Shown here: positions 25,136-33,592 of the stretch, piece after piece
Numbering within the stretch: position 1 is the stretch's first letter
Layout: each line of letters begins with the position of its first letter
Assembly: GCA_934141535.1 (NCBI GenBank)
Contig: CAKPCH010000006.1
Location: 62,001-126,000, forward strand
Reading direction: 5' to 3'
DNA length: 64,000 bases
DNA from: an uncultured Bacilli bacterium
GTDB lineage: Bacteria; Bacillota_I; Bacilli_A; RF39; UBA660
Notes under the pieces: generated by a model
Database searches by the model: none
Told to the model about the DNA's origin: nothing
The model's input: only the letters and a program-made list of their open reading frames with translations
Program-made: the position numbers and the translations under genes

Positions 25136-26250
25136 GTTAACTCTTTGTAGCACTCATCAAAACATTTTAGGAAATATTCTAATTCTTTTTCTGTAGTTAT
25201 ATAAGATATACTTATTCTTATACTTGATGTAGCTAGTGATTCATCTTGTGTTAAAGAAAGTACAGCACGTGAAGATGTGTTACTTGATGAACAAGCACTT
25301 TGAGTTGATATATATATTTCATAACGTTCTAAAGCATGTAGCATAGTTTCAGGCTTTACTCCTACGACACTTAAATTTAGTATATGAGGTATACAATATT
25401 CATTACTATTTATATGAACTTTCTCATATTTACTTAAATTATCTTTTAAATATTTATTTAATTTTTTTACTTTCTTTTCTTTATTATCTATATCTTCAAG
25501 TGCTAATCTAAGTGCTTTACTTATTGATACTATTAAAGGAAGGCATGGAGTTCCACTTCTATATACACTAGTACTTTTACCACCATGTATTAAAGGGGTT
25601 AATTCAATTTTTTCTTTTTTAATTAATACTCCTATACCTTTTATTCCAAAAAATTTATGTCCTGAAAAACTAACTAAATCTACATTTTCTAAACTAATAT
25701 CAACTTTACCTATTGCTTGTGTCATATCAGAATGAAAGAAACATTTTGGATATTTTTTTACTATACGTGCTATAGCATCTATTGGTTGAAGTAAACCTAT
25801 TTCACTATTTACTGCACCTATACTTACTAAAATTGTATCATCACTCATTAATGATTCTAAATCACTTAAATCAACTAATCCATTAGAATCAAGTTTTACA
25901 AAATCTACTATATATCCTTTATCTGTTAAATAATTTAAAGGTCCATATATTGAAGAGTGTTCTAAAGGTGTTGTTATAATATGTTTACCTCTATTTTTAT
26001 ATTTTTCTGTTATGCCTTTTATAGCTAAATTATTTGATTCGCTTGACCCACTTGTATAAATAATTTCATTTTCTTTAACATTAAGTAGATGCGCTATTTG
26101 TGTTGTTGCTTGATCTATTATATTTTTAGCATCCACACCTAATTTGTGCAACGAATTAGGATTTCCTATAAATTTTTTTGAAGCAGCAACAAAACTATCT
26201 AACACTTCATCACTTGTTTTTGTTGTCGCACTATAATCTAAATATACCAT
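25123..26250 (-). CDS. Cysteine desulfurase (NifS/IscS family)
   Basis: This PLP enzyme moves sulfur from cysteine to an active-site Cys for Fe-S clusters and tRNA thiolation. Motifs: YLDYSATT at the start, SGSSESNNLAIKG, the PLP lysine in SFSGHKFFGIKG, and the catalytic loop STQSACSSSNTSS (Cys). I start at 26250 (MVYLDYS, 375 residues), with GGTGATAAA upstream; a frame extending to 26277 adds 9 unsupported residues. No scaffold (iscU/sufU) or mnmA is adjacent. It heads the operon with the pentapeptide and thioredoxin genes. Confidence 0.93.
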   Translation of the reverse strand: MVYLDYSATTKTSDEVLDSFVAASKKFIGNPNSLHKLGVDAKNIIDQATTQIAHLLNVKENEIIYTSGSSESNNLAIKGITEKYKNRGKHIITTPLEHSSIYGPLNYLTDKGYIVDFVKLDSNGLVDLSDLESLMSDDTILVSIGAVNSEIGLLQPIDAIARIVKKYPKCFFHSDMTQAIGKVDISLENVDLVSFSGHKFFGIKGIGVLIKKEKIELTPLIHGGKSTSVYRSGTPCLPLIVSISKALRLALEDIDNKEKKVKKLNKYLKDNLSKYEKVHINSNEYCIPHILNLSVVGVKPETMLHALERYEIYISTQSACSSSNTSSRAVLSLTQDESLATSSIRISISYITTEKELEYFLKCFDECYKELTCLK

Positions 26251-26287
26251 TTTATCACCTAAATCATTATAACACAACTTAATAATT

Positions 26288-26311
26288 AAAAAAAGAGGTT
26301 AACCTCTTTTC
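26288..26311 (-). terminator. Intrinsic terminator after the YjcZ-like genes
   Basis: AAAAGAGGTT-AACCTCTTTTTTT on the minus strand. Confidence 0.75.
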
Positions 26312-26439
26312 TAATATAAACAAGATCCAATAATTATAGCTAATAATATATATAATACTATTATTATAACGAATCCACTATTATTTCTACAACATTTTGT
26401 TGTTTCAACAGTTGTATTACAAGGATTGTTTGTACTCAT
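26311..26439 (-). CDS. Tiny YjcZ-like membrane peptide (42 aa)
   Basis: An ATG at 26439 with GGGAGGTG before it opens 42 codons. The polar, Cys-containing start (MSTNNPCNTTVETTKCCRNN) is followed by one hydrophobic helix (GFVIIIVLYILLAIIIG). Polar Cys/Gly start plus a single ILL-rich helix is the pattern of YjcZ/SscA-type sporulation peptides. It is the second of two such genes in tandem. Confidence 0.65.
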   Translation of the reverse strand: MSTNNPCNTTVETTKCCRNNSGFVIIIVLYILLAIIIGSCLY

Positions 26440-26451
26440 TTTAACACCTCC

Positions 26452-26538
26452 CTAAATATAAGCTCCAAGTATGATTATTAAAAGAATAAATAATACTAAA
26501 ACGATAGCAGCTCCAGATACACCAGAATTACAACACAT
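26452..26538 (-). CDS. Tiny YjcZ-like membrane peptide (28 aa)
   Basis: An ATG at 26538 with a strong AAAGGAGGAAAG opens 28 codons: MCCNSGVSGAAIVLVLFILL then IIILGAYI. The core VLVLFILLIIILGA is very close to the YjcZ-family signature seen in many spore-formers. It is 12 bases upstream of the related 42-residue gene, and a sigma-K-like promoter pattern lies upstream. Confidence 0.72.
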   Translation of the reverse strand: MCCNSGVSGAAIVLVLFILLIIILGAYI

Positions 26539-26570
26539 ATAATCTTTCCTCCTTTTTTGTCTTTTCACAG

Positions 26571-26597
26571 TATTCTATGAAATTTTTGTAAAAATGT
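26571..26597 (-). promoter_or_regulatory. Possible sigma-K-type promoter of the YjcZ-like genes
   Basis: CATAGAATA (26571-26579) fits the -10 pattern CATAnnnTA, with AC 16 bases upstream (26596-26597). Short motifs; suggestive only. Confidence 0.35.
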
Positions 26598-26608
26598 GAG
26601 CATATCTG

Positions 26609-26637
26609 TTGAATTTTAAATATGAATTTGTTAAAAT
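26609..26637 (+). promoter_or_regulatory. Promoter of the prsA-like gene
   Basis: TTGAAT (26609-26614), 17-base spacer, TAAAAT (26632-26637). Confidence 0.6.
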
Positions 26638-26692
26638 ATTACTGTATGATGAGGGTACATCGTATTTATTTTTAGAAAGGAGCGGCAAAATT

Positions 26693-27991
26693 ATGCCAAA
26701 GAAAGAACCAGAAAAGAAAAAAAAGGGTACAAAGAAAAATACTACTACTAAAGTGGTTAAAGAAGTTAAAACTGTTGAACCAAAAGTAGAAGTAAAAAAA
26801 GAAAAAATGAATAAAAAGAAAGGAAACTTTATAGACAGTATAATGAGTAATACCCCATTTGCTATATCATTATGTGCTGTTATAATTTTAGTAGCTGCTT
26901 TAATTCTTGTATTATGCACTAAAAAAGTTCCAACAATTGCTACTTCTAAAGAAGTTGTTGCTACTGTAGATGGTAAAAATGTTACTTTAAAAGATGTTCA
27001 AAAACTTTTAAGTGAAAAATATGGTGAAGATGCTACTATAACTTTAAAAGAAAGTGGTAATAATGTAATTGCTAAAGTTTCAGGTAAAACAATAACTACT
27101 AATGATTTATATCAAGAGTTAAAAGCAACTTATGGTACTGATGCATTAATTAATATTATTGATAGTTATATTGCTGATAAAGAAGTTAAAATTACAGATG
27201 ATGATAAAAAATATGTACAAAATGTAGTTGATTATTATAAAGAATATGCTGACTACTATGGAACAGATTTAAAAACTTTCTTAGCTAGTTATGTAGGATT
27301 AAATGGTATTGATACAGAAAGTGAATTCTATGATTATGTATTAAAAGACTACAAAAAAACTCTAGCAGTTAAAAAGTTTATAGCTGATAATGCTGATGAA
27401 AAAGATTTAAAAGAATATTATAAAAATAATTATTCTGACAAATTAACAGTTAAACATATTTTAATTGAAGTTGATAAGGATGCTGAAGATCAAGATGCAG
27501 CTGCTGAGGAAGCTTATAATAAAGCTGCAGCACTTATTGAAGAGTTAAATAATACTGATAAAGATAATTTAGATGCTAAATTTGAAGAATTAGCTAAAGA
27601 TAATTCTGATGATACAGCTACTTATTCAAATGGTGGATTAATAGAAAGCTTTAGTAAAAAAGATGTAGAAGAAGCATTCTATAATGCTTCAGAAGCTCTA
27701 AAAGATGGAGAATATACTACAGAAGCAGTAAAAACTTCTTATGGTTATCATATAATTTTAAAAGTTAGTTCAACTCCAGTTGAAAAATACAGTAAAATTA
27801 AAGATGAAGTTAAAAATGCTTATGCTGAAAATTTACTATCTAGTGATTCTAAACTACAAATTAAAAAATGGGATGAATTAAGAAAACAATATAAACTTTC
27901 TATAGAAGATGACTTCATTAAAAGTTTATATGAACAAACTATAAAAGATGCTACTAAAGTAGAAGAAAATACAGAAAATGAAGAAAACTAA
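26693..27991 (+). CDS. prsA: PrsA-like membrane-anchored peptidyl-prolyl isomerase (parvulin)
   Basis: PrsA folds secreted proteins outside the membrane. The chain has a Lys-rich cytosolic start of about 55 residues, one membrane helix (FAISLCAVIILVAALILV), a helical chaperone part and a parvulin domain (KLTVKHILIE, SNGGLIESF, YGYHIILKV). Two successive blocks look like an internal duplication (VVATVDGKNVTLKDV and VIAKVSGKTITTNDL, each followed by a YG-D motif). Unlike classical PrsA there is no lipobox; the Cys in VLCTKK lacks a small residue before it. Start at 26693 after AAAGGAGCGG; 432 residues. Confidence 0.88.
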   Translation: MPKKEPEKKKKGTKKNTTTKVVKEVKTVEPKVEVKKEKMNKKKGNFIDSIMSNTPFAISLCAVIILVAALILVLCTKKVPTIATSKEVVATVDGKNVTLKDVQKLLSEKYGEDATITLKESGNNVIAKVSGKTITTNDLYQELKATYGTDALINIIDSYIADKEVKITDDDKKYVQNVVDYYKEYADYYGTDLKTFLASYVGLNGIDTESEFYDYVLKDYKKTLAVKKFIADNADEKDLKEYYKNNYSDKLTVKHILIEVDKDAEDQDAAAEEAYNKAAALIEELNNTDKDNLDAKFEELAKDNSDDTATYSNGGLIESFSKKDVEEAFYNASEALKDGEYTTEAVKTSYGYHIILKVSSTPVEKYSKIKDEVKNAYAENLLSSDSKLQIKKWDELRKQYKLSIEDDFIKSLYEQTIKDATKVEENTENEEN

Positions 27992-28009
27992 ATTTCTTCA
28001 TTTTTTTTT
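27978..28009. terminator. Terminator between prsA-like gene and recX
   Basis: AATGAAGAAA and TTTCTTCATT pair, followed by T on the plus strand; it lies over the overlapping 3' ends. Confidence 0.75.
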
Positions 28010-28770
28010 ATTAACTCATTTATTTCACTTAAATTAAAACCTTTACTAATTAACTTCTGTCTAACTTTATTATTTAACTCTTCACAAGAATACTTACGTT
28101 TAGACTTTAAAGTATTGTAGCACTTATTAAATTCTTTTTCTAATATATTATCATCAGTATTATTAATATTATTATCTATAATATTTAAAACATCTTCTTT
28201 AGAATATCCAAGTAAAATCATTTCATTAAGTATTTTATTTCTTAATAAAGATTTAGAATACTTTTTATTATACTTAATTTTTTTTAAAATCATCTTCTCT
28301 AACTTAGAATTTAGAATACTAATATCTATATTAGATAATTGTTCTTCAATAACATTAATAGGTATATTTTGATTTAACAAATCAATTCTAATCTTATTAA
28401 TACCATTAGATCCTAAATAAACTTTATCATTAATATAAGCCTTACAATATTCTAAATCATTAATCAAGTTAATATCTTTTAACTTACTAATAATACTCTT
28501 AATATTATCATCAGTTAAATCTTTCTTTAATAAATACTCATATACTTCCTTTTCACTTCTTCTATGCTTTAAAATAAATTTAACAGTCTTATTATATATA
28601 TCATAAAACTTATTATCTTCTAACAACTTATTATATAAATTATCATCAATTTCTTTCTTATATAACAAATTATTTTTTATTATAGTATCTTCATAAATAA
28701 TTAAAATATCATTATCTAAATATATTTTATATTTATCATCAGACATCTTTTCTATTTTATTTATCTTCAT
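27988..28770 (-). CDS. recX: Regulatory protein RecX
   Basis: RecX binds RecA filaments and modulates their activity. The protein is helical with tandem three-helix repeats (FILKHRRSEKEVYEYLLKK, LINDLEYCKAYINDK, GINKIRIDLLNQNI, KRKYSCEELNNKVRQKL), the RecX arrangement, and 260 residues matches the long Firmicutes form. I start at ATG 28770 after AGGTGAG; the GTG three codons before is inside that site. It converges on the prsA-like gene with a 4-base overlap. No recA is in the window. Confidence 0.88.
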   Translation of the reverse strand: MKINKIEKMSDDKYKIYLDNDILIIYEDTIIKNNLLYKKEIDDNLYNKLLEDNKFYDIYNKTVKFILKHRRSEKEVYEYLLKKDLTDDNIKSIISKLKDINLINDLEYCKAYINDKVYLGSNGINKIRIDLLNQNIPINVIEEQLSNIDISILNSKLEKMILKKIKYNKKYSKSLLRNKILNEMILLGYSKEDVLNIIDNNINNTDDNILEKEFNKCYNTLKSKRKYSCEELNNKVRQKLISKGFNLSEINELIKKNEEI

Positions 28771-28817
28771 ATTACTCACCTATAAAAATTATAACACAAA
28801 CAAATGTTTTAGTCAAT

Positions 28818-28849
28818 AAAAGAAGATATTAATATTCAATATCTTCTTT
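28818..28849 (-). terminator. Intrinsic terminator at the end of the 33514-28829 operon
   Basis: AAAGAAGATATT and AATATCTTCTTT pair around a short AT-rich loop. Confidence 0.7.
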
Positions 28850-30907
28850 ATTATTTTTCATATCTAATGTTGCTTCATTAACAGCATCATCTATAGTTTT
28901 AATACCATCATTTATAATACTATATCCACTAGCAGCACCAAATCCATGTGATAAATTTTTTAATTCTTTATTTAATTTTCTTAAATATGAAATTATTTGT
29001 TTTTCTGTATAACCTACTAAATATATTAAGAATTCATTTCCGTCTGTTCTTATAATCTCACTATTTTGCATTTGATTCATAATAAGAATATTAGCAGCCT
29101 CTGTTATAACTTTATCTCCTTCTTCTCTACCATAATTATCATTAATATATGATATATTATTTAAATCTATAATTATAATAGATTGAGGATATACTTCAGA
29201 ATCATCCCAAGACTCAATTCTACTATTTAAATATGCCCTATTCTTTAATGAAGTTAATTGATCAATATATTTAATTTTTTCTTCTTTTGATAACTTAACT
29301 TTTTTATTCTTTCTCATTTTTATAATCATAACTTTAAAATGATTGTAAAAATCTACAACTAAATATATAAGTAATATTATAATTATAAGTATCAAAATAT
29401 ATGTAATATTTATATTATTATAAGCAATATATTTATAGTTTTGTGTACTTAATTCTTTTAATGATGTATAATTTACATAAAAATCAAATAAACCTTCAAA
29501 AACTTTATTTTGATTACTATCATTTATTATAAAACTATATGGTTCTAATGAATCAAACATATAATTTATTTTAACGTTTTTAAATGCTGAAGTTTTATAA
29601 TAGTTATAATTTTCTAAATCTATAATAGTTATATCACTTTGTTTAAAATCTTTAGTTAAATCACTTAAATTATTATAAGATTTAACTTTAACTCCATTAT
29701 CTTTTAATAATTGCTCAATATAACTATTTCTTACAGCTAATACTTCTTTATCTTTTAATGAATAAATACTATCTATTACTAAATTATTTTCTAATCCTGA
29801 AATTATCATCAAATTTTTATCAAATACTTTAGAAGTAGTATATACACTATTTGAATACTTAGTAGAATCTACTGTATTTAATATAAAATCTACTTTTGAA
29901 GCATTAAAATCTTCTAATAACCTACTTACACTATTATATTGAGTATAAGAAATTGAAATATTAGAAAATTTATTAAAACCTTTTAAAATTAAACTACTTA
30001 AACCACTTATTTTCTTATTATCTAAATAATTATATATACCATAATTTACAAATCCATAATTATAACTTTTACTTTGTAAATTTTTCTTTTCAACATCACT
30101 TATTTGTTTAGTATCAAAATATGTATTTAATAAATTAGTATTATAGTCTTTTTCATAATTTTCTTCATAATATGTATTATAAGTTTTATTTAAAATACTA
30201 TTTAATTCACTTACTTTACCTGTAGTTAATACAAAACTCTTATTTAAATCATTAAATTGAAAAGCTATTTTTAAATCATTCTTTATTAAATCTTCTGTAT
30301 AAAGACTCTTTAGTATAATAATACTATCTATAGTGTTTGTATTAGTATTTGTTGTTGTATTAGTTTTATCAACAGAAGTCAAATAAGCATTCTTTAAATC
30401 TGCATATGTATCATATTCAACATATTGAATAGTTTTATCTTGTAAATAATTTGATATCTTATCTTTATCAGTTTTAAGAATTCCTATTTTTATATTTTTA
30501 ATATCATTTACACTATTATAATTTACATTATTATTAGTAACTAAAATCATATTATCTTTATATACTACAATATCATTTATTGTAGGAATATCAACTATAT
30601 CAAGTTTATAATCATAATTAACAGTAGTATCTGTTTTATATGTAATTATATTAAATTTAATACCATATTTATTTGTTACATAATCTAAATAATCATATAT
30701 TAAACCTTCTCCATTATTACCAACAACAGCTACGTCATTTAAAACAGCTACGTCAACTACATCATACTTATTTTTATCAAGCCATTTATTTTCATTAAGT
30801 GAAAGTTTATTAGTATTCTTTGTATTATTAAATAAAAATATTGATGAAATTAATATAATAACAATTACAGCAATTATTATAATTAACGATTTCTTTTTCT
30901 TTTTCAT
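28829..30907 (-). CDS. Membrane protein with periplasmic-binding-like region and degenerate GGDEF domain
   Basis: Two membrane helices (near residues 10-30 and 500-523) bracket an extracellular part of about 470 residues. That part looks like two solute-binding-type modules (DKDKISNYLQDKTIQYVEY; KEVLAVRNSYIEQLLKDNGV). The cytosolic C-terminus has the GGDEF fold: QLTSLKNRAYL, IIIIDLNNISYINDNYG and, where GGDEF is expected, DGNEF (622-626). The signature loss suggests it does not make c-di-GMP and may instead bind nucleotide or signal by contact. I start at 30907 after AGAGGTG; 692 residues. It is last in an envelope operon. Confidence 0.82.
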   Translation of the reverse strand: MKKKKKSLIIIIAVIVIILISSIFLFNNTKNTNKLSLNENKWLDKNKYDVVDVAVLNDVAVVGNNGEGLIYDYLDYVTNKYGIKFNIITYKTDTTVNYDYKLDIVDIPTINDIVVYKDNMILVTNNNVNYNSVNDIKNIKIGILKTDKDKISNYLQDKTIQYVEYDTYADLKNAYLTSVDKTNTTTNTNTNTIDSIIILKSLYTEDLIKNDLKIAFQFNDLNKSFVLTTGKVSELNSILNKTYNTYYEENYEKDYNTNLLNTYFDTKQISDVEKKNLQSKSYNYGFVNYGIYNYLDNKKISGLSSLILKGFNKFSNISISYTQYNSVSRLLEDFNASKVDFILNTVDSTKYSNSVYTTSKVFDKNLMIISGLENNLVIDSIYSLKDKEVLAVRNSYIEQLLKDNGVKVKSYNNLSDLTKDFKQSDITIIDLENYNYYKTSAFKNVKINYMFDSLEPYSFIINDSNQNKVFEGLFDFYVNYTSLKELSTQNYKYIAYNNINITYILILIIIILLIYLVVDFYNHFKVMIIKMRKNKKVKLSKEEKIKYIDQLTSLKNRAYLNSRIESWDDSEVYPQSIIIIDLNNISYINDNYGREEGDKVITEAANILIMNQMQNSEIIRTDGNEFLIYLVGYTEKQIISYLRKLNKELKNLSHGFGAASGYSIINDGIKTIDDAVNEATLDMKNNKEDIEY

Positions 30908-30915
30908 ATACACCT

Positions 30916-31347
30916 CTACCAAACAAATGCTTCTTGTGTTTTATGCTTATACCCTATTTTTGGATATACTTCACTTTCTTTGTTGTTACTTTCATAGTAT
31001 ATTTCAACATCATAATATTTTAAATTATCTTCTGATATTAAAGGTATACTTTCATTACTTTTTTCTTTAACTGCTTCAAAATCAACATCTTCACTTAATT
31101 TTACTATTATTTTTATTATCTTAACATTACTAAATACATCAACATCTTCCACATTTTCTAACTCCTGTATTTTTTCTTCAACAAGGCTTATTTCTTTTTT
31201 TGTTAATTTATGTTTAGATATATCATCTAATCTAGTATTTTTTGTACTTGTAAATAATAAATTATAGATTAAAGCAATAATTACTATAAATAATAAAACA
31301 ATACCGCATATAACCCCTATTTTAATATTTCTTTTCTTATTCTTCAT
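30916..31347 (-). CDS. Single-pass membrane protein, function unknown
   Basis: Basic N-terminus, one membrane helix (about 11-32), then about 110 residues of mixed alpha/beta character outside (LTKKEISLVEEKIQELENV, VKIIKIIVKLSEDVDF). Start at 31347 preceded by GAGGTATAAT; 143 residues. Its stop is 6 bases before the GGDEF-like gene, so the two are probably co-translated. No family recognised. Confidence 0.78.
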   Translation of the reverse strand: MKNKKRNIKIGVICGIVLLFIVIIALIYNLLFTSTKNTRLDDISKHKLTKKEISLVEEKIQELENVEDVDVFSNVKIIKIIVKLSEDVDFEAVKEKSNESIPLISEDNLKYYDVEIYYESNNKESEVYPKIGYKHKTQEAFVW

Positions 31348-31364
31348 ATTATACCTCATTAACA

Positions 31365-31392
31365 AACAAGAAGAATTATTTTTCTTCTTGTT
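31365..31392 (-). terminator. Hairpin between the YtxH-like gene and the following gene
   Basis: AACAAGAAGAA and TTCTTCTTGTT pair, but the T-run after it is poor. It could be an attenuator or a weak terminator. Confidence 0.45.
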
Positions 31393-31795
31393 CCAATTTT
31401 TTCAAAATTTCTTTTGTTACAATTATTGCTTTTTCTCTTACCATATTAGCAGATTTTTCAAGTACAGGTGTACCTTTTTCAATAGTATATTCAACTAAAT
31501 CTTCTGCTTTTTGTTTAATCTCTTCTGCTTTTTTGCGTGCTATTTTTAAAGCCTTTTCTTTATCCATATCTTCTAATTCTTTAACAATATCATTAACTTT
31601 AGCTTCAATAGTATTTTTTAATTCTTCTTGATCAATATTTTTTACTTTAGTTAATAAATCATTTATTTTTCTCTTTAATTGCTCTCTATTTTCTTTACCA
31701 TTATTTTTTGTAAGAAGCATTGCAGCAAAAGCTCCTACACCTGCTCCAAGTAAAAACTTAGAAACTCCACTTTTTTTATTCTTCGTCATTTTCAT
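31376..31795 (-). CDS. YtxH-domain protein
   Basis: A short glycine-rich hydrophobic helix near the N-terminus (FLLGAGVGAFAAMLL) is followed by about 110 residues of Lys/Glu-rich amphipathic helix (KNIDQEELKNTIEAKVND). That is the layout of YtxH-type stress-linked membrane proteins. It overlaps the previous gene by 20 bases, in a different frame. Start at 31795; an alternative ATG is at 31789. Confidence 0.75.
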   Translation of the reverse strand: MKMTKNKKSGVSKFLLGAGVGAFAAMLLTKNNGKENREQLKRKINDLLTKVKNIDQEELKNTIEAKVNDIVKELEDMDKEKALKIARKKAEEIKQKAEDLVEYTIEKGTPVLEKSANMVREKAIIVTKEILKKLEQEEK

Positions 31796-32069
31796 CTTTT
31801 CCTTTCTTTTTTTTAAATAAAACATTAATAAGGCTTGCTAATGAATTTACTATTTTATCACTTATAGATGAAGCATAATCAGTAGTTTTATCAATTATAC
31901 TAAAAACTCCATCAACCTTATCCATCTTTTCATTTACATCATCGATGACACTATCTACTTTCTTTAATGTCTTTATTAATTTTATTCCTAATATACCAAA
32001 AATAATTACTAAAACTATTAACAAATTATATAAGACTATTAGTAAAAACTCATTTAGATCTATTGTCAT
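31776..32069 (-). CDS. DUF948-like membrane protein
   Basis: One N-terminal membrane helix followed by an amphipathic helix with heptad spacing (LKKVDSVIDDVNEKMDKVDGVFSIIDK) and a charged tail. This is the pattern of the DUF948 proteins that commonly pair with YtxH proteins, as here. Its ATG shares one base with the upstream stop (TAATG). 97 residues. Confidence 0.72.
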   Translation of the reverse strand: MTIDLNEFLLIVLYNLLIVLVIIFGILGIKLIKTLKKVDSVIDDVNEKMDKVDGVFSIIDKTTDYASSISDKIVNSLASLINVLFKKKKGKDENDEE

Positions 32070-32887
32070 TATTTATCATCTCCATCTTTATATAAAGTTG
32101 AATCTATAAAATCTAAGAAGTCATCTTCATCTAGTTCATTATCCTTTTTATTGCTTTCTTTTTCTTCTACTTCTTCTTTTTCATCATCTAAATCTACATC
32201 AGAAGTATGTTTTTCTTTTTTTATCAATATTTCATCTAATTCTTTTCCAATATCATCTGTTAAGTCTGATAATAAATCATCATTTAAATCACTATCTTTA
32301 TCACTTAATGTTGTATCTTTTTTATTATCTTCTTCATCTTTAAATAATATTGAATTTTTTCCAAATAAAGTATTTTCAAGTTCATCTTCTAATGTACCAT
32401 AAGCCTTATTTCTTATAGAATCTATTGATGGCTCTGTTTCTTCTTTATAAGATCTATTATCTGTATCATTTCTTTCTACAATATCTTCTTTATGATAGTT
32501 TTTATCTAAAACACCATATACAGGAGAGATTATTGGAGTTGGCTTAAATACTTTTTTTTCTTCTTCATATTTTAAAGGACTATTACCAGAATAAAACTCT
32601 TTTTGTTTAATTACTCTTTTCTCTTCCACTACTTCTTTTTTGGGTTCTTCTTTTGGTTCAATTATATTTAAATCTTTAAAATCATTATCATCAAAGAATA
32701 CTGGAGTATTTAGTTTTTGTGTATCCTCAAATTTAAAATTTTCAACAACTTCTTCCTCAAAATTATCTTCTTTAGTATTTGGAGATTCTATTGGTACATG
32801 AGTAACTTCTTTTTTTATTTTTTCTACTTTAACCTCATCCTCAACTTCTTCTGTAAACATGTTTTTTACTTTTTCAAAAAATTTCAT
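32069..32887 (-). CDS. Acidic, mostly disordered protein of unknown function
   Basis: 272 residues very rich in Asp, Glu and Lys, with no membrane helix. The only ordered-looking block is a Pro/Tyr motif in the middle (KPTPIISPVYGVLDKNY), which could be a binding epitope. A short hydrophobic/basic start (MKFFEKVKNMF) might be a membrane-touching amphipathic helix. It is second in the operon between a lipoprotein and the DUF948/YtxH pair. I cannot assign a function. Confidence 0.72.
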   Translation of the reverse strand: MKFFEKVKNMFTEEVEDEVKVEKIKKEVTHVPIESPNTKEDNFEEEVVENFKFEDTQKLNTPVFFDDNDFKDLNIIEPKEEPKKEVVEEKRVIKQKEFYSGNSPLKYEEEKKVFKPTPIISPVYGVLDKNYHKEDIVERNDTDNRSYKEETEPSIDSIRNKAYGTLEDELENTLFGKNSILFKDEEDNKKDTTLSDKDSDLNDDLLSDLTDDIGKELDEILIKKEKHTSDVDLDDEKEEVEEKESNKKDNELDEDDFLDFIDSTLYKDGDDK

Positions 32888-32890
32888 ATG

Positions 32891-33514
32891 TCACCTATCC
32901 TCTTTCATTTCATTTTCTGATTCTAGCTTAAATTTTTCACTATCTGATTTTGAATTATAATTATTATATTTTCCTGTCTTATTTATAAAGTAATCATCTT
33001 CTAACATAAGTTTTACAATATCATAATTATACTTTATTGTAGATAATATATAAGAAGAATTCAATATTGTATCATTTAATTTTTCCTTAGGTACAACTGC
33101 TTCTATCAAAGCATAATTATAGAAAAACTCTATATAATATAATTCATCTTTTTCAAGTATTTTTAAATATCCATCATATTTAAATCCATCACTTGTTTTA
33201 AATTCTCTTGAATAATAGGCACTTACATCTTCTTTATACTCATAACTTGATTTATAATAATAGTTAATCGCATCTATATATAAATAATAATAAGTACCAT
33301 TACAATATAAAATATCATTTAAATCATCACTATCAATATAAGTTACTCCACCTGGTAAATAATACTTATAACCTTGTCCAATCTGATTATATAATTTATT
33401 ATCTTTAGTCAATATAACATTAAGTATATTATCAATATTAGACGTATCAATTCTAACAACAGAGCACCCTGTAAGTAACAGTATTAATAAAATTGTAATT
33501 ATTTTATTTTTCAT
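32891..33514 (-). CDS. Predicted lipoprotein
   Basis: MKNKIITILLILLLTGCS is a clear lipoprotein signal with lipobox LTGC. The mature part of about 190 residues is Tyr-rich (YKYYLPGGVTYID, YYLYIDAINYYYKSSYEY) and looks beta-rich. It is the first gene of the operon ending with the GGDEF-like protein, 3 bases before the acidic protein gene. Unknown function. Confidence 0.82.
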   Translation of the reverse strand: MKNKIITILLILLLTGCSVVRIDTSNIDNILNVILTKDNKLYNQIGQGYKYYLPGGVTYIDSDDLNDILYCNGTYYYLYIDAINYYYKSSYEYKEDVSAYYSREFKTSDGFKYDGYLKILEKDELYYIEFFYNYALIEAVVPKEKLNDTILNSSYILSTIKYNYDIVKLMLEDDYFINKTGKYNNYNSKSDSEKFKLESENEMKEDR

Positions 33515-33592
33515 GATACACCATCCAACATTATTATATCAAAAAAATAATATTTTTACTATAGTTTATTTGTAATATAAAATTTTTTAATA

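Noticed and set aside
26840..26930. Lipobox in the PrsA-like protein
   Set aside because: The Cys in VLCTKK is not preceded by Gly/Ala/Ser and follows about 55 cytosolic residues.
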